Assembly: GCF_014486695.1 (NCBI RefSeq)
Contig: NZ_JACTAB010000002.1
Coordinates: 248,001 to 312,000 of the forward strand
DNA length: 64,000 nucleotides
From: Flavobacterium buctense
Lineage (GTDB): Bacteria > Bacteroidota > Bacteroidia > Flavobacteriales > Flavobacteriaceae
Reading direction: 5' to 3'
Shown here: positions 51,863-61,261 of the stretch, piece by piece
Numbering within the stretch: the first letter of the stretch is position 1
Layout of the letters: every line of letters starts with the position of its first letter
Notes under the pieces: generated by a model
Database searches by the model: none
What the model saw: only the letters and a program-made list of their open reading frames with translations
What the model was told of the DNA's origin: nothing
Program-made: the position numbers and the translations under genes

Positions 51863-52630
51863 ATGGAAACCTACATTATTGTACTGCTTTGTATCGCTTC
51901 TTTTTTCGCCGGTTTTGTTGATGCTATTGTTGGTGGTGGCGGTTTAATTCAAACTCCGGTAGCGATGATCTTGATGCCCAATTTATCAGTAGCGAGTATC
52001 ATAGGTTCGCTCAAAATCCCTGCGTTTAGCGGAACTAGTTTTGCGGCTTTTCAGTATTTGAAGAAAGTTGATATGAACTGGAAGTTACTCGGTATTATGG
52101 CGGTTTTGGCTTTTGGTTCGGCTTTTTGTGGTTCGGCACTATTGAATGTGGTTAGCAATGATTTTATGAAACCGCTGTTGTTTTTTATTCTGATAGGTTT
52201 GGCGATTTATACTTTCAAAAAGAAAAACTTTGGGCAACACCAAGAAAAAGACCATTCGACTAAAAAGCAAATCATTTATGCCGTTATCATCAGCATTTTG
52301 GTTGGTTTCTATGATGGATTTATTGGTCCGGGAACGGGAAGTTTTTTGGTATTAGGTTTTGTGTCAATTTTAGGTTTTGATTTTCTTCACGCTTCCGCGA
52401 ATGCTAAAATGGTTAATCTGGCAACCAACTTCGGTTCGATTTGCCTGTTTGTATTGAAAGGAAAAATCATTTGGGCTTTTGCTATTCCGATGGCTTTTTC
52501 AAATGCTTTGGGTGGATTTATTGGCGCCAAATTGGCCATAAAAAAAGGAAATATTTTTATTAGAAAGTTTTTCCTTTTTGTAGTGATACTGACTTTACTT
52601 CGTTTTGGTTATGATGTGTTTTTAAAATAA
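51863..52630 (+). CDS. TauE/SafE-type membrane permease
   Basis: 255 residues with about eight membrane segments. SFFAGFVDAIVGGGGLIQTP (about 12-31) and VGFYDGFIGPGTGSFLVLGF (about 151-170) are the two internally duplicated G-rich motifs of the TSUP family. Members export sulfite, sulfoacetate and similar organic anions; the substrate is unknown. It follows murA's terminator and is probably a separate unit. It ends at 52630, abutting the stop of the convergent gene. Confidence 0.88.
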   Translation: METYIIVLLCIASFFAGFVDAIVGGGGLIQTPVAMILMPNLSVASIIGSLKIPAFSGTSFAAFQYLKKVDMNWKLLGIMAVLAFGSAFCGSALLNVVSNDFMKPLLFFILIGLAIYTFKKKNFGQHQEKDHSTKKQIIYAVIISILVGFYDGFIGPGTGSFLVLGFVSILGFDFLHASANAKMVNLATNFGSICLFVLKGKIIWAFAIPMAFSNALGGFIGAKLAIKKGNIFIRKFFLFVVILTLLRFGYDVFLK

Positions 52631-52990
52631 TTACCATTCGCTGAAAACAACACTGTCATTTACCGAAAGACGGGTAATATGTTTACATGTTGTGCCAAAT
52701 GGTGCCAGCGGTGTCCAACTTTTAGCATAAAACAAAGTTACTTTTTTTTCTTCAAAATCTTTTTTGGCTTTGGCCATTTCAAATCCGTTTTCAAAACCGC
52801 GGTTGATGTAATAGCTGGTTTTATGGTTTTCCAATTCAAATACCACATCTTTCACGCCGCCTTCATATATTGATTTTACGGTACCGGAAACTTCAATGGA
52901 ATTTTCTTTTGAAGTATCGATAGCCGTTGATAAAATGATAAAGAACGCAACGATGTTGCATACGATAAAAATAAATATGGCTTTCTTCAT
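52631..52990 (-). CDS. Hypothetical membrane-anchored small protein
   Basis: 119 residues. An N-terminal hydrophobic segment (MKKAIFIFIVCNIVAFFIIL) that could be an anchor, then IEVSGTVKSIYEGGVKDVVF and LENHKTSYYINRGFENGFEM, beta-type sequence reminiscent of small OB-like domains. Two cysteines (CNIVAF and TTCKHI). I do not recognise the family. Its stop sits immediately next to the convergent permease stop. Confidence 0.65.
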   Translation of the reverse strand: MKKAIFIFIVCNIVAFFIILSTAIDTSKENSIEVSGTVKSIYEGGVKDVVFELENHKTSYYINRGFENGFEMAKAKKDFEEKKVTLFYAKSWTPLAPFGTTCKHITRLSVNDSVVFSEW

Positions 52991-53052
52991 GATTTCATCC
53001 GTTTTAGATTAAGCATAAAACGGATAAAATCTGTTTTTAGTATTTAATTCAT

Positions 53053-55515
53053 TTAGAAATTCAAACCAAACATCACGCCATCGCCTTGATACCCATTTTG
53101 ATAAGTGCGAACGTAATCGATTCTTAAAATTCTGAATTTACCAAAGCCTAAATTACTCAAGCCAACTGAGAATTCTTGGTATGGATTTCTATCGGGAACG
53201 GCTAAGTTTTTAAAACCTAAAACTAATTTCGACTGCAATTTGTTCAATAACGGAATTTTATTCATGATAAATCCTTTGTCATTGTATTCCATGTGTGTTT
53301 CAAAATAGCTATCGTTGGTACTGGCTAAATAGTATGGTAAAAAGTTGAATTGGTTGGTGTACGAACTGCCAAAAACCACATGCGTTTGGTTGCCGTTAAA
53401 GTGGTTGTAATCAACAAACGAGATGCCTTCCGCATTGAAGAACTTTCCGGCTTTGGTATTAATGGCTATTTCACCTTTATTGTCCAAGGTTAAATCATAT
53501 GTAAGTCTGGCTGAAATTTTATCATAATTGTAATTGTTCTCGCTTCCGCCTAATCCTTTTTCATAATTCAAAGAAACCGTTGGGTATTTGTCGTTTCCAA
53601 GATTGTATTTTCCATCCGGACGTGTGATGTATTGTTGGCCGAATTTGATTCGAGCGCCTAAATTCAATTTAACCAAATTATGTCGGTCAATTGCCGATGT
53701 AGTATAATCAAATGGTAGTAACGGATTATTCGAAGTATACAAATCATCATTTTTGATAAAAGTGTAATCTGTAGTGTTGAAAATAGGTTTTCTCTCAGAA
53801 TATTCAAGGCCTAGACTCATGTTTAAACCATTGAACATTTCTCTTGAAAAATTAGCTGCTATATAATTTTTCTCATACAATTTCATAAAATTATTTTTGA
53901 AAAATAAAGTGCTTACGGTATTGATTAATTTGGAAATCGGTTCTTCACGGTTGAACTGATTCACAGCATTTCCACCAAAAACAGAAAGATACGATTTGGA
54001 TTTGTTACTTAGTTTTGATGAAAAATAAGCGGTTGGTCTAAACCTTTCGTCTGAAAAACCGTAGGCCAACGAGGAACCAAACTGATAATAAGTGTTTTTG
54101 TCTTCGTTTCTTTTAAAGTAAGACAAACCAATATTGGAGTTCCAACCTTGAACGGTATTGAAAGAAGTATTCATCAACGGGCCATCATAATTAATGGACC
54201 ATTTTTTATACGAATTCGAATAGCGGTAACCGTTTAAAATATCAGTTAAGCCAAATTTGTTTTTCTTGGCATCGATAGAATCTAAATATACTTTTGATTT
54301 TTTCTTTTCCTGAAGCGCATCTTTTTTGAGGTAATCCGTGGTTTCTTCTGAGGTCAATGGTACAGGTCGAATGGTGTTCCAAAAGGTATCATCCTTTTTG
54401 TTGGCATTTTCTTCAAATCGAATGACTTCTGCAGTAAAGGTTTTCTTTTCAAACTTTTCCGGAAAAGTGAAATTAGAGAACACGTAGGTGAATCGTCCTG
54501 AGATATTTACGCCAAACATTCCGGCATCAAAGTCTAAGGTTTGGGTATTTTTGGCCCATATTTTAGAGTTGTTGTTATAGCTGAAACTTTGTTTTAAAGC
54601 GAGTGTGTTCAGCGCGGGATTTTGGATTTGCTTGCCGGTAAAATTAACATCAACGGCATATACGGCATAAGTATCATCAACTATGTAGATATAACCCGAC
54701 ATCACCGGTTCGGATTCTCTTCGAGGTATAATTTTGATTTTATTAATCTGTTGGCGGTTTTCGGTAAAAAAAGAACCTTCAAATTGGTATTTGTAATAGT
54801 TGAAAGCATTATCTGCTATAGGTGAAACTACATTGACATCAAATTCTAAATAGTTTTCATAAAAATCGAAATTAGCCGAAGAAGCATCATTAAAACTAAA
54901 ACCGTTGTCGTTTCCACTTACTTTGGAAGCCAAGATTTCTTCCTTCATTTTATCCGGCTTTTGGAAAGTAACTTTGGAAACCGTTTCGGATAAATATAAA
55001 ATACCGCTTCGGGTTGAGTCAATTACTTCATCAAAAAAGTCTAATTTCTGTCCTAAGATGGTTTTGGGTAAATTTTTAACTCTGAAAATACCTCTTGAAT
55101 AAAAATCGGCAGTATACTTTGCAGTTTTGGCTGAGTTTTCTTTTTTGTTTTTGATGGCATTCCGAATGATTTCATTCGCCGGATTGTCTTTAGGATTGAT
55201 TACTACTTCTTTTAATATAAAATTTTCTTCAACCATTACCATATCTATAACAATAGGTGTTTTGTCAATGGTGACATTTTTCTTGATGGTTTTATAGCCT
55301 AAATATTGAAAAATGATGGTGTGATTTCCGGGTGTCTTGATATTTAATTCAAATTGCCCTTGCTCATTTGTGGTTGTGCCGTTATAAGTATTCTCTTCAA
55401 ATATATTTACGAATGGTAATGGATTTCCTTTTTCATCGGTGACTTTGCCTTTGATTTGGGCAATTGAAATAGTGGTAATTAATAAGGTGAAGGCGTAGAG
55501 TAGTTTTTTAAACAT
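53053..55515 (-). CDS. Outer-membrane DUF5686/carboxypeptidase-regulatory-like protein
   Basis: 820 residues. Signal peptide (1-20), then a CarboxypepD_reg-like beta domain (about 20-105: KGKVTDEKGNPLPFVNIFEE, ITIIFQYLGYKTIKKNV). The remainder is the DUF5686 region (NPKDNPANEIIRNAIKNKKE and many beta strands ending in VMFGLNF, a beta-barrel terminal Phe). Probably an outer-membrane protein distantly resembling SusC/TonB-type carboxypeptidase-regulated proteins; the role is unknown. Upstream of it, in the same direction, lies aroQ. Confidence 0.88.
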   Translation of the reverse strand: MFKKLLYAFTLLITTISIAQIKGKVTDEKGNPLPFVNIFEENTYNGTTTNEQGQFELNIKTPGNHTIIFQYLGYKTIKKNVTIDKTPIVIDMVMVEENFILKEVVINPKDNPANEIIRNAIKNKKENSAKTAKYTADFYSRGIFRVKNLPKTILGQKLDFFDEVIDSTRSGILYLSETVSKVTFQKPDKMKEEILASKVSGNDNGFSFNDASSANFDFYENYLEFDVNVVSPIADNAFNYYKYQFEGSFFTENRQQINKIKIIPRRESEPVMSGYIYIVDDTYAVYAVDVNFTGKQIQNPALNTLALKQSFSYNNNSKIWAKNTQTLDFDAGMFGVNISGRFTYVFSNFTFPEKFEKKTFTAEVIRFEENANKKDDTFWNTIRPVPLTSEETTDYLKKDALQEKKKSKVYLDSIDAKKNKFGLTDILNGYRYSNSYKKWSINYDGPLMNTSFNTVQGWNSNIGLSYFKRNEDKNTYYQFGSSLAYGFSDERFRPTAYFSSKLSNKSKSYLSVFGGNAVNQFNREEPISKLINTVSTLFFKNNFMKLYEKNYIAANFSREMFNGLNMSLGLEYSERKPIFNTTDYTFIKNDDLYTSNNPLLPFDYTTSAIDRHNLVKLNLGARIKFGQQYITRPDGKYNLGNDKYPTVSLNYEKGLGGSENNYNYDKISARLTYDLTLDNKGEIAINTKAGKFFNAEGISFVDYNHFNGNQTHVVFGSSYTNQFNFLPYYLASTNDSYFETHMEYNDKGFIMNKIPLLNKLQSKLVLGFKNLAVPDRNPYQEFSVGLSNLGFGKFRILRIDYVRTYQNGYQGDGVMFGLNF

Positions 55516-55533
55516 CTGTTAAATGGGTTAGGG

Positions 55534-55947
55534 TTATAAAAAAGAGTGCAAAGCCAATTCGTAACTTTTTAAACCGAAACCAATAATAATTCCTTTAGCA
55601 TTGGGAGAAATAAAAGATTGATGACGGAAAGTTTCTCGAGCAAATGTATTAGAAATGTGTACTTCAATAACCGGCGTTATGATAGCTTTAACAGCATCGC
55701 CTATGCCTACAGAAGTATGCGTGTAGGCTGCAGCATTGAGAATGATGCCGTCATAAGTAAAACCAACTTCCTGAATTTTATCAATTAGTTCTCCTTCGAT
55801 GTTGCTTTGAAAATAGCTTAACTCAAGTGTAGGATATTTGCTTTTTAAAGTTTCCAAAAAAGAGTCAAAAGTCTCATTTCCGTATACTTCCGGTTCTCGT
55901 TTGCCTAATAGATTTAGATTTGGCCCATTGATGATAGCTATTTTCAT
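55534..55947 (-). CDS. aroQ: Type II 3-dehydroquinate dehydratase
   Basis: 137 residues. INGPNLNLLGKREPEVYGNE at the N terminus with the catalytic Arg/Tyr loop, SYFQSNIEGELIDKIQEVGF, IILNAAAYTHTSVGIGDAVK and the histidine motif VEVHISN-FARETFRHQSF. Third step of the shikimate pathway. It is separated from DUF5686 by 18 bp and preceded by a terminator. Confidence 0.96.
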   Translation of the reverse strand: MKIAIINGPNLNLLGKREPEVYGNETFDSFLETLKSKYPTLELSYFQSNIEGELIDKIQEVGFTYDGIILNAAAYTHTSVGIGDAVKAIITPVIEVHISNTFARETFRHQSFISPNAKGIIIGFGLKSYELALHSFL

Positions 55948-55969
55948 TGAAAGATTTTTAAGTAAAAAT

Positions 55970-56001
55970 AAAAAACCGCTGCTGATTGAGCAACGGTTTT
56001 A
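55970..56001 (-). terminator. Terminator after the minus-strand beta-barrel gene
   Basis: On the minus strand AAAACCGTTGCT / AGCAGCGGTTTT pair with one mismatch around a CAATC loop, followed by a T-run, 19 bp past that gene's stop and just upstream of aroQ. Confidence 0.78.
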
Positions 56002-56019
56002 GGGTAAAGTTATGATTTT

Positions 56020-56556
56020 TTAAAATTTAAAGCCAACGGAGAGCTGAATAACCCTATTGGTCACCTCGGCATTTCTTGAAGCTTCTGTCAAACCGGCAAT
56101 ATAACGCGCCTGAAGGAAAAAGTTATCAGTAATATTGTAACCCAAACCACCGGCGATACCAAAATCAAATGTTTCTCCTTCAAATTGGTCGGCTACATTC
56201 TCATTGACTAAGAATGAGAATTGCGGACCGGCTTCAAAGCTCAATTTATTTTTCGTTAAGTAAAACTTAGCCATTACCGGTACAGTGATGTAGTTATAAT
56301 TTATATCATCAAAAGCAGCTTCGTTGATTTTTGTGCCTTGCGAAGAATAAACCAATTCAGGTTGGAGTGACAGATTTTCTAAAAGTTTAAATTCTAAAAC
56401 AGCACCAAAATGGAAACTGGTATAAGTTGAGCCTTCAATATTGTTGCCTTCAAGAGTAGAAAAGTTGGCACCACCTTTTAGACCCAATTTTAGCATTTGA
56501 GCATTTACAGAAGTGAAGCTCGCTAATAGTAATAAAATTCCAATTGCTTTTTTCAT
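56020..56556 (-). CDS. Small outer-membrane beta-barrel protein
   Basis: 178 residues. Signal peptide (1-19, ending SVNAQ), then beta strands LKLGLKGGANFSTL, FHFGAVLEFKLLENLSLQPE, LVYSSQGTKI, VPVMAKFYL, LSFEAGPQFSFLVNE and a C-terminal NRVIQLSVGFKF ending in Phe as outer-membrane barrels do. PorT/OMP_b-brl_2-type fold. Paralogous to the genes at 56921 and 57576. Function unknown; candidate pores or ligand binders. Confidence 0.85.
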   Translation of the reverse strand: MKKAIGILLLLASFTSVNAQMLKLGLKGGANFSTLEGNNIEGSTYTSFHFGAVLEFKLLENLSLQPELVYSSQGTKINEAAFDDINYNYITVPVMAKFYLTKNKLSFEAGPQFSFLVNENVADQFEGETFDFGIAGGLGYNITDNFFLQARYIAGLTEASRNAEVTNRVIQLSVGFKF

Positions 56557-56920
56557 GTAAAAATTAATTTAAGTTATAAGTACATTAAGGATTTTAGATT
56601 AGAACGAAATTTATTTCAGTTTAGTATATTCTTTTATTACAGAAGTACAAGTTAACTTGATTTAAAAGAAGAAACAGTTTAAATTTAGCTCTATTGTTGC
56701 ACTTTTTTTATAAGAATTGATTTTCAAATAGTGAAAATAGATGGTTTTTCAACGATAGTACAAAATTTAAATCTTTAGTCTTTTGGGTTATCTGTTTGTA
56801 TTTTAGTATGTTATGGTGATATATTGTTAATAAAAATGTTGATAAGTGTAAAGATGTCAATGGTGGCTTGAAATGTAATACCTATAAATTTGTTCATATT
56901 AATTTTAAAATTAAACAAAC
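56557..56920. other. 364-bp divergent intergenic region between beta-barrel genes
   Basis: It holds a near-consensus minus-strand element TAAATTTC (56606-56613) and the plus-strand promoter element near 56885. Between them (56620-56870) is AT-rich sequence in which I find no gene, repeat or strong hairpin. Confidence 0.6.
56885..56892 (+). promoter_or_regulatory. Promoter -7 element of the 56921 beta-barrel gene
   Basis: TAAATTTG, full TAnnTTTG match, 29 bp before the ATG. A TTG at 56868-56870 is only 14 bp away, shorter than usual. Confidence 0.6.
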
Positions 56921-57460
56921 ATGAAAAAAATTATTTTAACTATGGCTGCTGTATTTGCTGTTTCTTTCGCAAATGCACAAGATTCTAAAGGTGGATCAAG
57001 CGACATGAAATTCGGTGTTAAAGCTGGTCTTAACAATTCTAACTACACAGGAGATGCTGATACAGATGCAGCTACTAGCTTCTACATTGGTGGTTTAGTT
57101 GATTTTACTATCTCTGAAAAATTCCACGTTCAACCAGAATTATTGTATTCTGTAGAAGGTGCTGATAGTGATTCAATGTCTTTCTTGAGAATACCAATTA
57201 TGGCTAAGTATTATGTAGCTGAAGGTTTCAGTTTACAAGCTGGTCCAGAGTTTGCTTTTAAAATTGCAACTGAGAATGATATTACTGATGAGTTTACAAA
57301 ATCATTAGACTACGGTCTAGGAATTGGAGCTGGTTATGAGTTAGAGTCTGGTTTGTTCTTTGACGCTAGATATAACTTAGGTTTAGCTAATATTTCTGAT
57401 GTTGACGGTTTTGATGTTGGAACTTCTAGCATCCAAGTTGGTTTAGGATACAGATTCTAA
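56921..57460 (+). CDS. Small outer-membrane beta-barrel protein, apparently highly expressed
   Basis: 179 residues. Signal peptide (1-19, ending FANAQ), strands MKFGVKAGLNNSNY, FYIGGLVDFTISEKFHVQPE, LLYSVEGADS, IPIMAKYYV, FSLQAGPEFAFKI, and SSIQVGLGYRF ending in Phe. The same fold and order as the other two barrels. Codon use leans to GGT, GCT, AAC, CAA and TTC more than in its neighbours, and the gene has a good promoter and terminator, so it is probably abundant. The role is unknown. Confidence 0.88.
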   Translation: MKKIILTMAAVFAVSFANAQDSKGGSSDMKFGVKAGLNNSNYTGDADTDAATSFYIGGLVDFTISEKFHVQPELLYSVEGADSDSMSFLRIPIMAKYYVAEGFSLQAGPEFAFKIATENDITDEFTKSLDYGLGIGAGYELESGLFFDARYNLGLANISDVDGFDVGTSSIQVGLGYRF

Positions 57461-57479
57461 TATCAATAAATATTACAAG

Positions 57480-57511
57480 AAAAAGCCTCTCCATTGGAGA
57501 GGCTTTTTTTT
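57480..57511 (+). terminator. Terminator after the 56921 beta-barrel gene
   Basis: AAAAAGCCTCTCC / GGAGAGGCTTTTTTT, a near-perfect hairpin, 20 bp past the stop. Confidence 0.9.
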
Positions 57512-57542
57512 GAATAAATTTAAAAATATGTATTTAAAATAC

Positions 57543-57550
57543 TACTTTTG
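57543..57550 (+). promoter_or_regulatory. Promoter -7 element of the 57576 beta-barrel gene
   Basis: TACTTTTG, full TAnnTTTG match, 25 bp before ATG 57576. It lies inside the longer open frame that begins at 57510, which argues against that longer start. Confidence 0.6.
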
Positions 57551-57575
57551 TGTAAAAATTAAAAATAATAAACTT

Positions 57576-58196
57576 ATGAGAAAAATTATTATGGCCGCCA
57601 TTGTTTTGTTTGGGTTAAACTCAATAGAGGCTCAAGTAAAGTATGGTCTAAAAGGAGGTTTGAATATCGCAAATCTTAACATAGATGAAGCCGGATTTCC
57701 CAAAACTAGCGCAATTACCAGTTTTCATCTTGGTGGTTTTGCTGAAATCATGTTGAACAAAAAAGTTGCTTTCCAACCGGAATTGATTTATTCTGCGCAA
57801 GGAGCTAAATTCGATTTTCTTTTTGATGATGGCAGTGGTAATCTATATGATACTGAAAATACTTTTAAACTCTCTTATGTAAACATCCCGTTGATGATTA
57901 AGTACTATCCTCAAAGCAAGTTTTTCCTTGAAGCCGGACCACAAGTTGGGTTTTTAACCTCTGCAAAGTTAAAAGTTGAAGTGGTAGGTTTCGGTTCGGA
58001 TACGCAAGGCGCAAATCAATTATTTAAGGAGATAGATTTTGGTTTCAATCTAGGAGCTGGATATAATATTTCAAAAAATGCAATGGTTAATGTACGCTAT
58101 AATTTAGGTTTATCTAACATAGCCGAGACGGAATCGGGAGATACCACAACCATTAATAACAGAGTATTTTCATTATCTGTAGGATATATTTTTTAA
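57576..58196 (+). CDS. Small outer-membrane beta-barrel protein
   Basis: 206 residues from MRKIIMAAIVLFGLNSIEAQ (signal peptide 1-19); a longer frame from 57510 overlaps the promoter element. Strands KYGLKGGLNIANL, SFHLGGFAEIMLNKKVAFQP, VNIPLMIKYY, FFLEAGPQVGFL, VNVRYNLGLSNIA and NRVFSLSVGYIF. Paralog of the neighbouring barrels, with a longer loop in the middle (GAKFDFLFDDGSGNLYDTEN). Function unknown. Confidence 0.87.
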   Translation: MRKIIMAAIVLFGLNSIEAQVKYGLKGGLNIANLNIDEAGFPKTSAITSFHLGGFAEIMLNKKVAFQPELIYSAQGAKFDFLFDDGSGNLYDTENTFKLSYVNIPLMIKYYPQSKFFLEAGPQVGFLTSAKLKVEVVGFGSDTQGANQLFKEIDFGFNLGAGYNISKNAMVNVRYNLGLSNIAETESGDTTTINNRVFSLSVGYIF

Positions 58197-58218
58197 GACA
58201 AATATAATTTTGATTCAT

Positions 58219-58243
58219 AACCTCTCCTTTGAGAGGTTTTTTT
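58219..58243 (+). terminator. Terminator after the third beta-barrel gene
   Basis: AACCTCTC / GAGAGGTTTTTTT with a short CTTT loop, 22 bp past the stop and ~30 bp before xerD. Confidence 0.85.
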
Positions 58244-58271
58244 ATACCCTTACATTTCGTTTATTTGTAAC

Positions 58272-59171
58272 ATGAACTGGAATAGTTATATCAAGAGTTT
58301 TCAATCTTATTTAAAAATCGAAAGAGGTTTATCAAAAAACACGATAGCCAACTATACTTTTGATATGGAAAGGTTATGTGCTTTTTTGAATGAAAACAGT
58401 ATCAGTGTTGCTCCCGAGAAAATAAATGAAGAAATAGTTCAGCAATTCATATATGCGGTTTCTAAAGAAGTTAATGCTCGTTCACAAGCCCGAATTATTT
58501 CGGGACTTAAAAGCTTTTTTAACTATTTGATTTTTGAAGATTTTCGTTCGGATAACCCTATGGAGTTGATTGAAGCCCCAAGAATTGGCAGGAAATTACC
58601 GGATACACTTTCCGTGGAAGATATTGATAACTTAATTGGTGCCATAAATTTGGCAACACCGGAAGGCGAACGCAACAGAGCCATGCTTGAAACTTTATAT
58701 GGTTGTGGTTTGCGTGTTTCTGAAATTATAACTTTAAAAATATCTGATTTGTTTTTTGAGGAAGGTTTTATCAAAATTACAGGAAAAGGGAATAAGCAAC
58801 GATTTGTTCCGATGGCTAAATCTACTCAAAAATATATTGAGCTATATAAAAGTACGATTCGAAGTCACATGACTATAGCCAAAGGTTTTGAGGACACTTT
58901 ATTTTTAAACCGAAGAGGAAAACAACTCACTCGTGCTATGGTCTTTACCATTATAAAAAACCTAGCGGTAAAGATTAATTTGGCCAAAAATATAAGTCCA
59001 CACACTTTAAGGCATTCTTTTGCAACGCATTTGCTTGAAAATGGGGCCGATTTACGGTCGATTCAAATGATGCTCGGTCATGAATCAATAACCACAACAG
59101 AAATCTACGTGCACTTAGATCGCAAACATTTAACACAAATCATCAATACATTTCACCCGAGAAAGAAGTAG
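58272..59171 (+). CDS. xerD: Tyrosine recombinase XerD
   Basis: 299 residues. N-terminal core-binding domain (IKSFQSYLKIERGLSKNTIA). Catalytic set: Arg in LYGCGLRVSEIITLKISDLF, Lys in KITGKGNKQRFVPMA, His-x-x-Arg in ISPHTLRHSFATHLLENGAD, His in IQMMLGHESI and Tyr in TTTEIYVHLDRKHL. Resolves chromosome dimers at dif with FtsK. XerC and XerD are hard to separate by eye; the symbol is the likelier of the two. Confidence 0.9.
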   Translation: MNWNSYIKSFQSYLKIERGLSKNTIANYTFDMERLCAFLNENSISVAPEKINEEIVQQFIYAVSKEVNARSQARIISGLKSFFNYLIFEDFRSDNPMELIEAPRIGRKLPDTLSVEDIDNLIGAINLATPEGERNRAMLETLYGCGLRVSEIITLKISDLFFEEGFIKITGKGNKQRFVPMAKSTQKYIELYKSTIRSHMTIAKGFEDTLFLNRRGKQLTRAMVFTIIKNLAVKINLAKNISPHTLRHSFATHLLENGADLRSIQMMLGHESITTTEIYVHLDRKHLTQIINTFHPRKK

Positions 59172-59189
59172 TTAGTCGGTTTTTTTGTT

Positions 59190-59197
59190 TAATTTTG
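59190..59197 (+). promoter_or_regulatory. Promoter -7 element of the response-regulator gene
   Basis: TAATTTTG, full TAnnTTTG match, 40 bp before the ATG at 59237, 19 bp past the xerD stop. Confidence 0.55.
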
Positions 59198-59236
59198 CCG
59201 TGATAAAAAACAATAATCCCCAAATCTGTTTTTAAA

Positions 59237-59632
59237 ATGAAATTCAACAACGTATTTGTTGTAGATGATGACAAGGTGCACCACTTTATCATCAAAAAAC
59301 TGTTTGAAAAAAATGATATTGCAGTTAATCAGTCTTTTTTTGAGAATGGAAAAGACGCTTTAAGTGATTTAAAAGCCAAACTCAATGATGGCGAAAATCT
59401 CCCGGATTTAATCTTACTAGATATTAATATGCCGGTGCTTGACGGTTGGCAATTTTTAGAGGAATTCAATCAAATCAAACCCACTTTTTCAAAAGAAATT
59501 GTAATTTATATGGTTAGTTCTTCTGAAGATTATTTTAACGCAGACAGACTTGAACAGTTTAATGCTTTAATAGCGGAATATTTAGTAAAACCCATGACTA
59601 GTGAAGTCATTAAAAAGATATTTATGGAATAA
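59237..59632 (+). CDS. Single-domain (CheY-like) response regulator
   Basis: 131 residues, receiver domain only. Acidic pair VVDDDKVHHF (10-12), phosphoacceptor Asp62 in LILLDINMPVLDGW, Ser in MVSSSEDYF and the Lys in EYLVKPMT. No output domain, so it probably signals by protein contact. No histidine kinase is nearby. It has its own promoter and a terminator shared with rny. Confidence 0.92.
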   Translation: MKFNNVFVVDDDKVHHFIIKKLFEKNDIAVNQSFFENGKDALSDLKAKLNDGENLPDLILLDINMPVLDGWQFLEEFNQIKPTFSKEIVIYMVSSSEDYFNADRLEQFNALIAEYLVKPMTSEVIKKIFME

Positions 59633-59662
59633 AAAAAGGCGACCATTTGGTCGCCTTTTTTT
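59631..59662. terminator. Bidirectional terminator between response regulator and rny
   Basis: AAAAAAAGGCGACCA / TGGTCGCCTTTTTTT, a long perfect hairpin with A- and T-runs, between two convergent stops. Confidence 0.92.
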
Positions 59663-59677
59663 ATTCTCAAGCTATTC

Positions 59678-61240
59678 TTATTTCGCGATATTCACCGCTC
59701 TTGTTTCTCGTATTACCGTAATTTTTACTTGTCCAGGATAGGTCATTTCGGTTTGTATTTTTTGTGAAATTTCAAACGATAAGTTAGAAGCCATATCATC
59801 GCTTACTTTCTCGCTTTCTACAATTACACGAAGTTCACGTCCGGCTTGAATAGCATAAGCATTTTTTACGCCGTTAAAGCCAAAGGCAATGTTTTCGAGG
59901 TCTTTTAACCTTTGTATGTAAGAATCTAAAACCTGACGTCTTGCGCCCGGTCTTGCACCCGAAATGGCATCACACACCTGAATAATCGGAGAAATTAAAT
60001 ATTTCATCTCAATCTCGTCGTGGTGAGCACCAATAGCGTTGCAAACTTCTTCTTTTTCGCCAAATTTCTCAGCCCATTGCATTCCTAATAAAGCGTGAGG
60101 CAAATCACTTTCAGTATCAGGCACTTTTCCGATATCGTGAAGCAAACCGGCACGTTTGGCCAATTTTACATTCAATCCTAATTCGGCCGCCATAATACCA
60201 CAAAGTTTGGCTACTTCACGAGAGTGTTGTAACAAGTTTTGCCCGTAAGACGAACGGTATTTCATTCTACCAACCACTTTAATCAATTCTGGATGTAAAC
60301 CGTGAATTCCTAAGTCGATTACGGTACGTTTACCTACTTCAATGATTTCGTCGTCAATTTGTTTTGTTGTTTTAGCCACAACTTCTTCAATTCTCGCCGG
60401 GTGAATTCTACCATCGGTAACTAATTTGTGTAACGATAAACGAGCGATTTCTCTTCTAACCGGATCAAAACAAGATAAAATGATGGCTTCCGGAGTATCA
60501 TCAACGATGATTTCAACACCGGTTGCAGCTTCTAATGCACGGATGTTTCTTCCTTCACGACCAATGATTCTTCCTTTTACATCATCCGATTCGATATTGA
60601 ATACCGATACACAGTTTTCTACTGCTTCTTCGGTACCAACTCTTTGAATGGTATTGATGATTACTTTTTTAGCTTCTTGTTGTGCAGTTAATTTAGCCTC
60701 TTCAATAGTGTCTTGAATGTGTGACATTGCCTTGGTTTTGGCTTCTGCTTTTAGGCTTTCTACCAATTGCTCACGAGCATCTTCAGCAGATAATCCGGAA
60801 ATCACTTCCAATTGTTCTACTTGACTTTTATGTAGTTTTTCGAGTTCTTGTTGTTTCTTGTCAAGTAACTCAATCTTAGCATTGTATTCATTGGTTTTAG
60901 CTTCGTAATCGTCGTTCACTTTTTTAGCTTTAGCCAATTCGCTTGATATTTGAGACTCTTTATCACGAGTTCTTTTCTCTACTTCCGCTATTTTTTTGTC
61001 TTTGTTTAAAATCTCTTTTTCATGTTCTGATTTTAATTCTAAAAACTTTTCTTTGGCTTGAAGTAGTTTGTCTTTTTTAATGTTTTCTGCTTCAACATTG
61101 GCATCTCTCAGGATAGAAGAAGCTTCTTTTTTAGCATTTTTTATCATGTTAGAGACGTTGCTTTTTTCAAGGAATTTTGCAATTCCAAAACCGCCGCCAA
61201 TTCCTGCGATTAACGCAATTATAATCAGTATAGTTTCCAT
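59678..61240 (-). CDS. rny: Ribonuclease Y
   Basis: 520 residues. N-terminal membrane anchor ([20 protein letters not shown]), long coiled coil (about 35-165), KH domain with [20 protein letters not shown], and HD domain with [31 protein letters not shown] and [12 protein letters not shown]. Endoribonuclease that starts mRNA decay. It is last in a minus-strand run with the coiled-coil gene, zapA and 6S RNA. A separate rny promoter is not obvious; the 6S-like structure ends 21 bp before its ATG. Confidence 0.96.
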   Translation of the reverse strand: METILIIIALIAGIGGGFGIAKFLEKSNVSNMIKNAKKEASSILRDANVEAENIKKDKLLQAKEKFLELKSEHEKEILNKDKKIAEVEKRTRDKESQISSELAKAKKVNDDYEAKTNEYNAKIELLDKKQQELEKLHKSQVEQLEVISGLSAEDAREQLVESLKAEAKTKAMSHIQDTIEEAKLTAQQEAKKVIINTIQRVGTEEAVENCVSVFNIESDDVKGRIIGREGRNIRALEAATGVEIIVDDTPEAIILSCFDPVRREIARLSLHKLVTDGRIHPARIEEVVAKTTKQIDDEIIEVGKRTVIDLGIHGLHPELIKVVGRMKYRSSYGQNLLQHSREVAKLCGIMAAELGLNVKLAKRAGLLHDIGKVPDTESDLPHALLGMQWAEKFGEKEEVCNAIGAHHDEIEMKYLISPIIQVCDAISGARPGARRQVLDSYIQRLKDLENIAFGFNGVKNAYAIQAGRELRVIVESEKVSDDMASNLSFEISQKIQTEMTYPGQVKITVIRETRAVNIAK

Positions 61241-61261
61241 TTTTTTGTTAGTGTTTATATA

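Noticed and set aside
57510..57575. Longer N terminus for the third beta-barrel gene
   Set aside because: It contains the -7 element TACTTTTG and no signal-peptide character; the ATG at 57576 gives a typical signal peptide.
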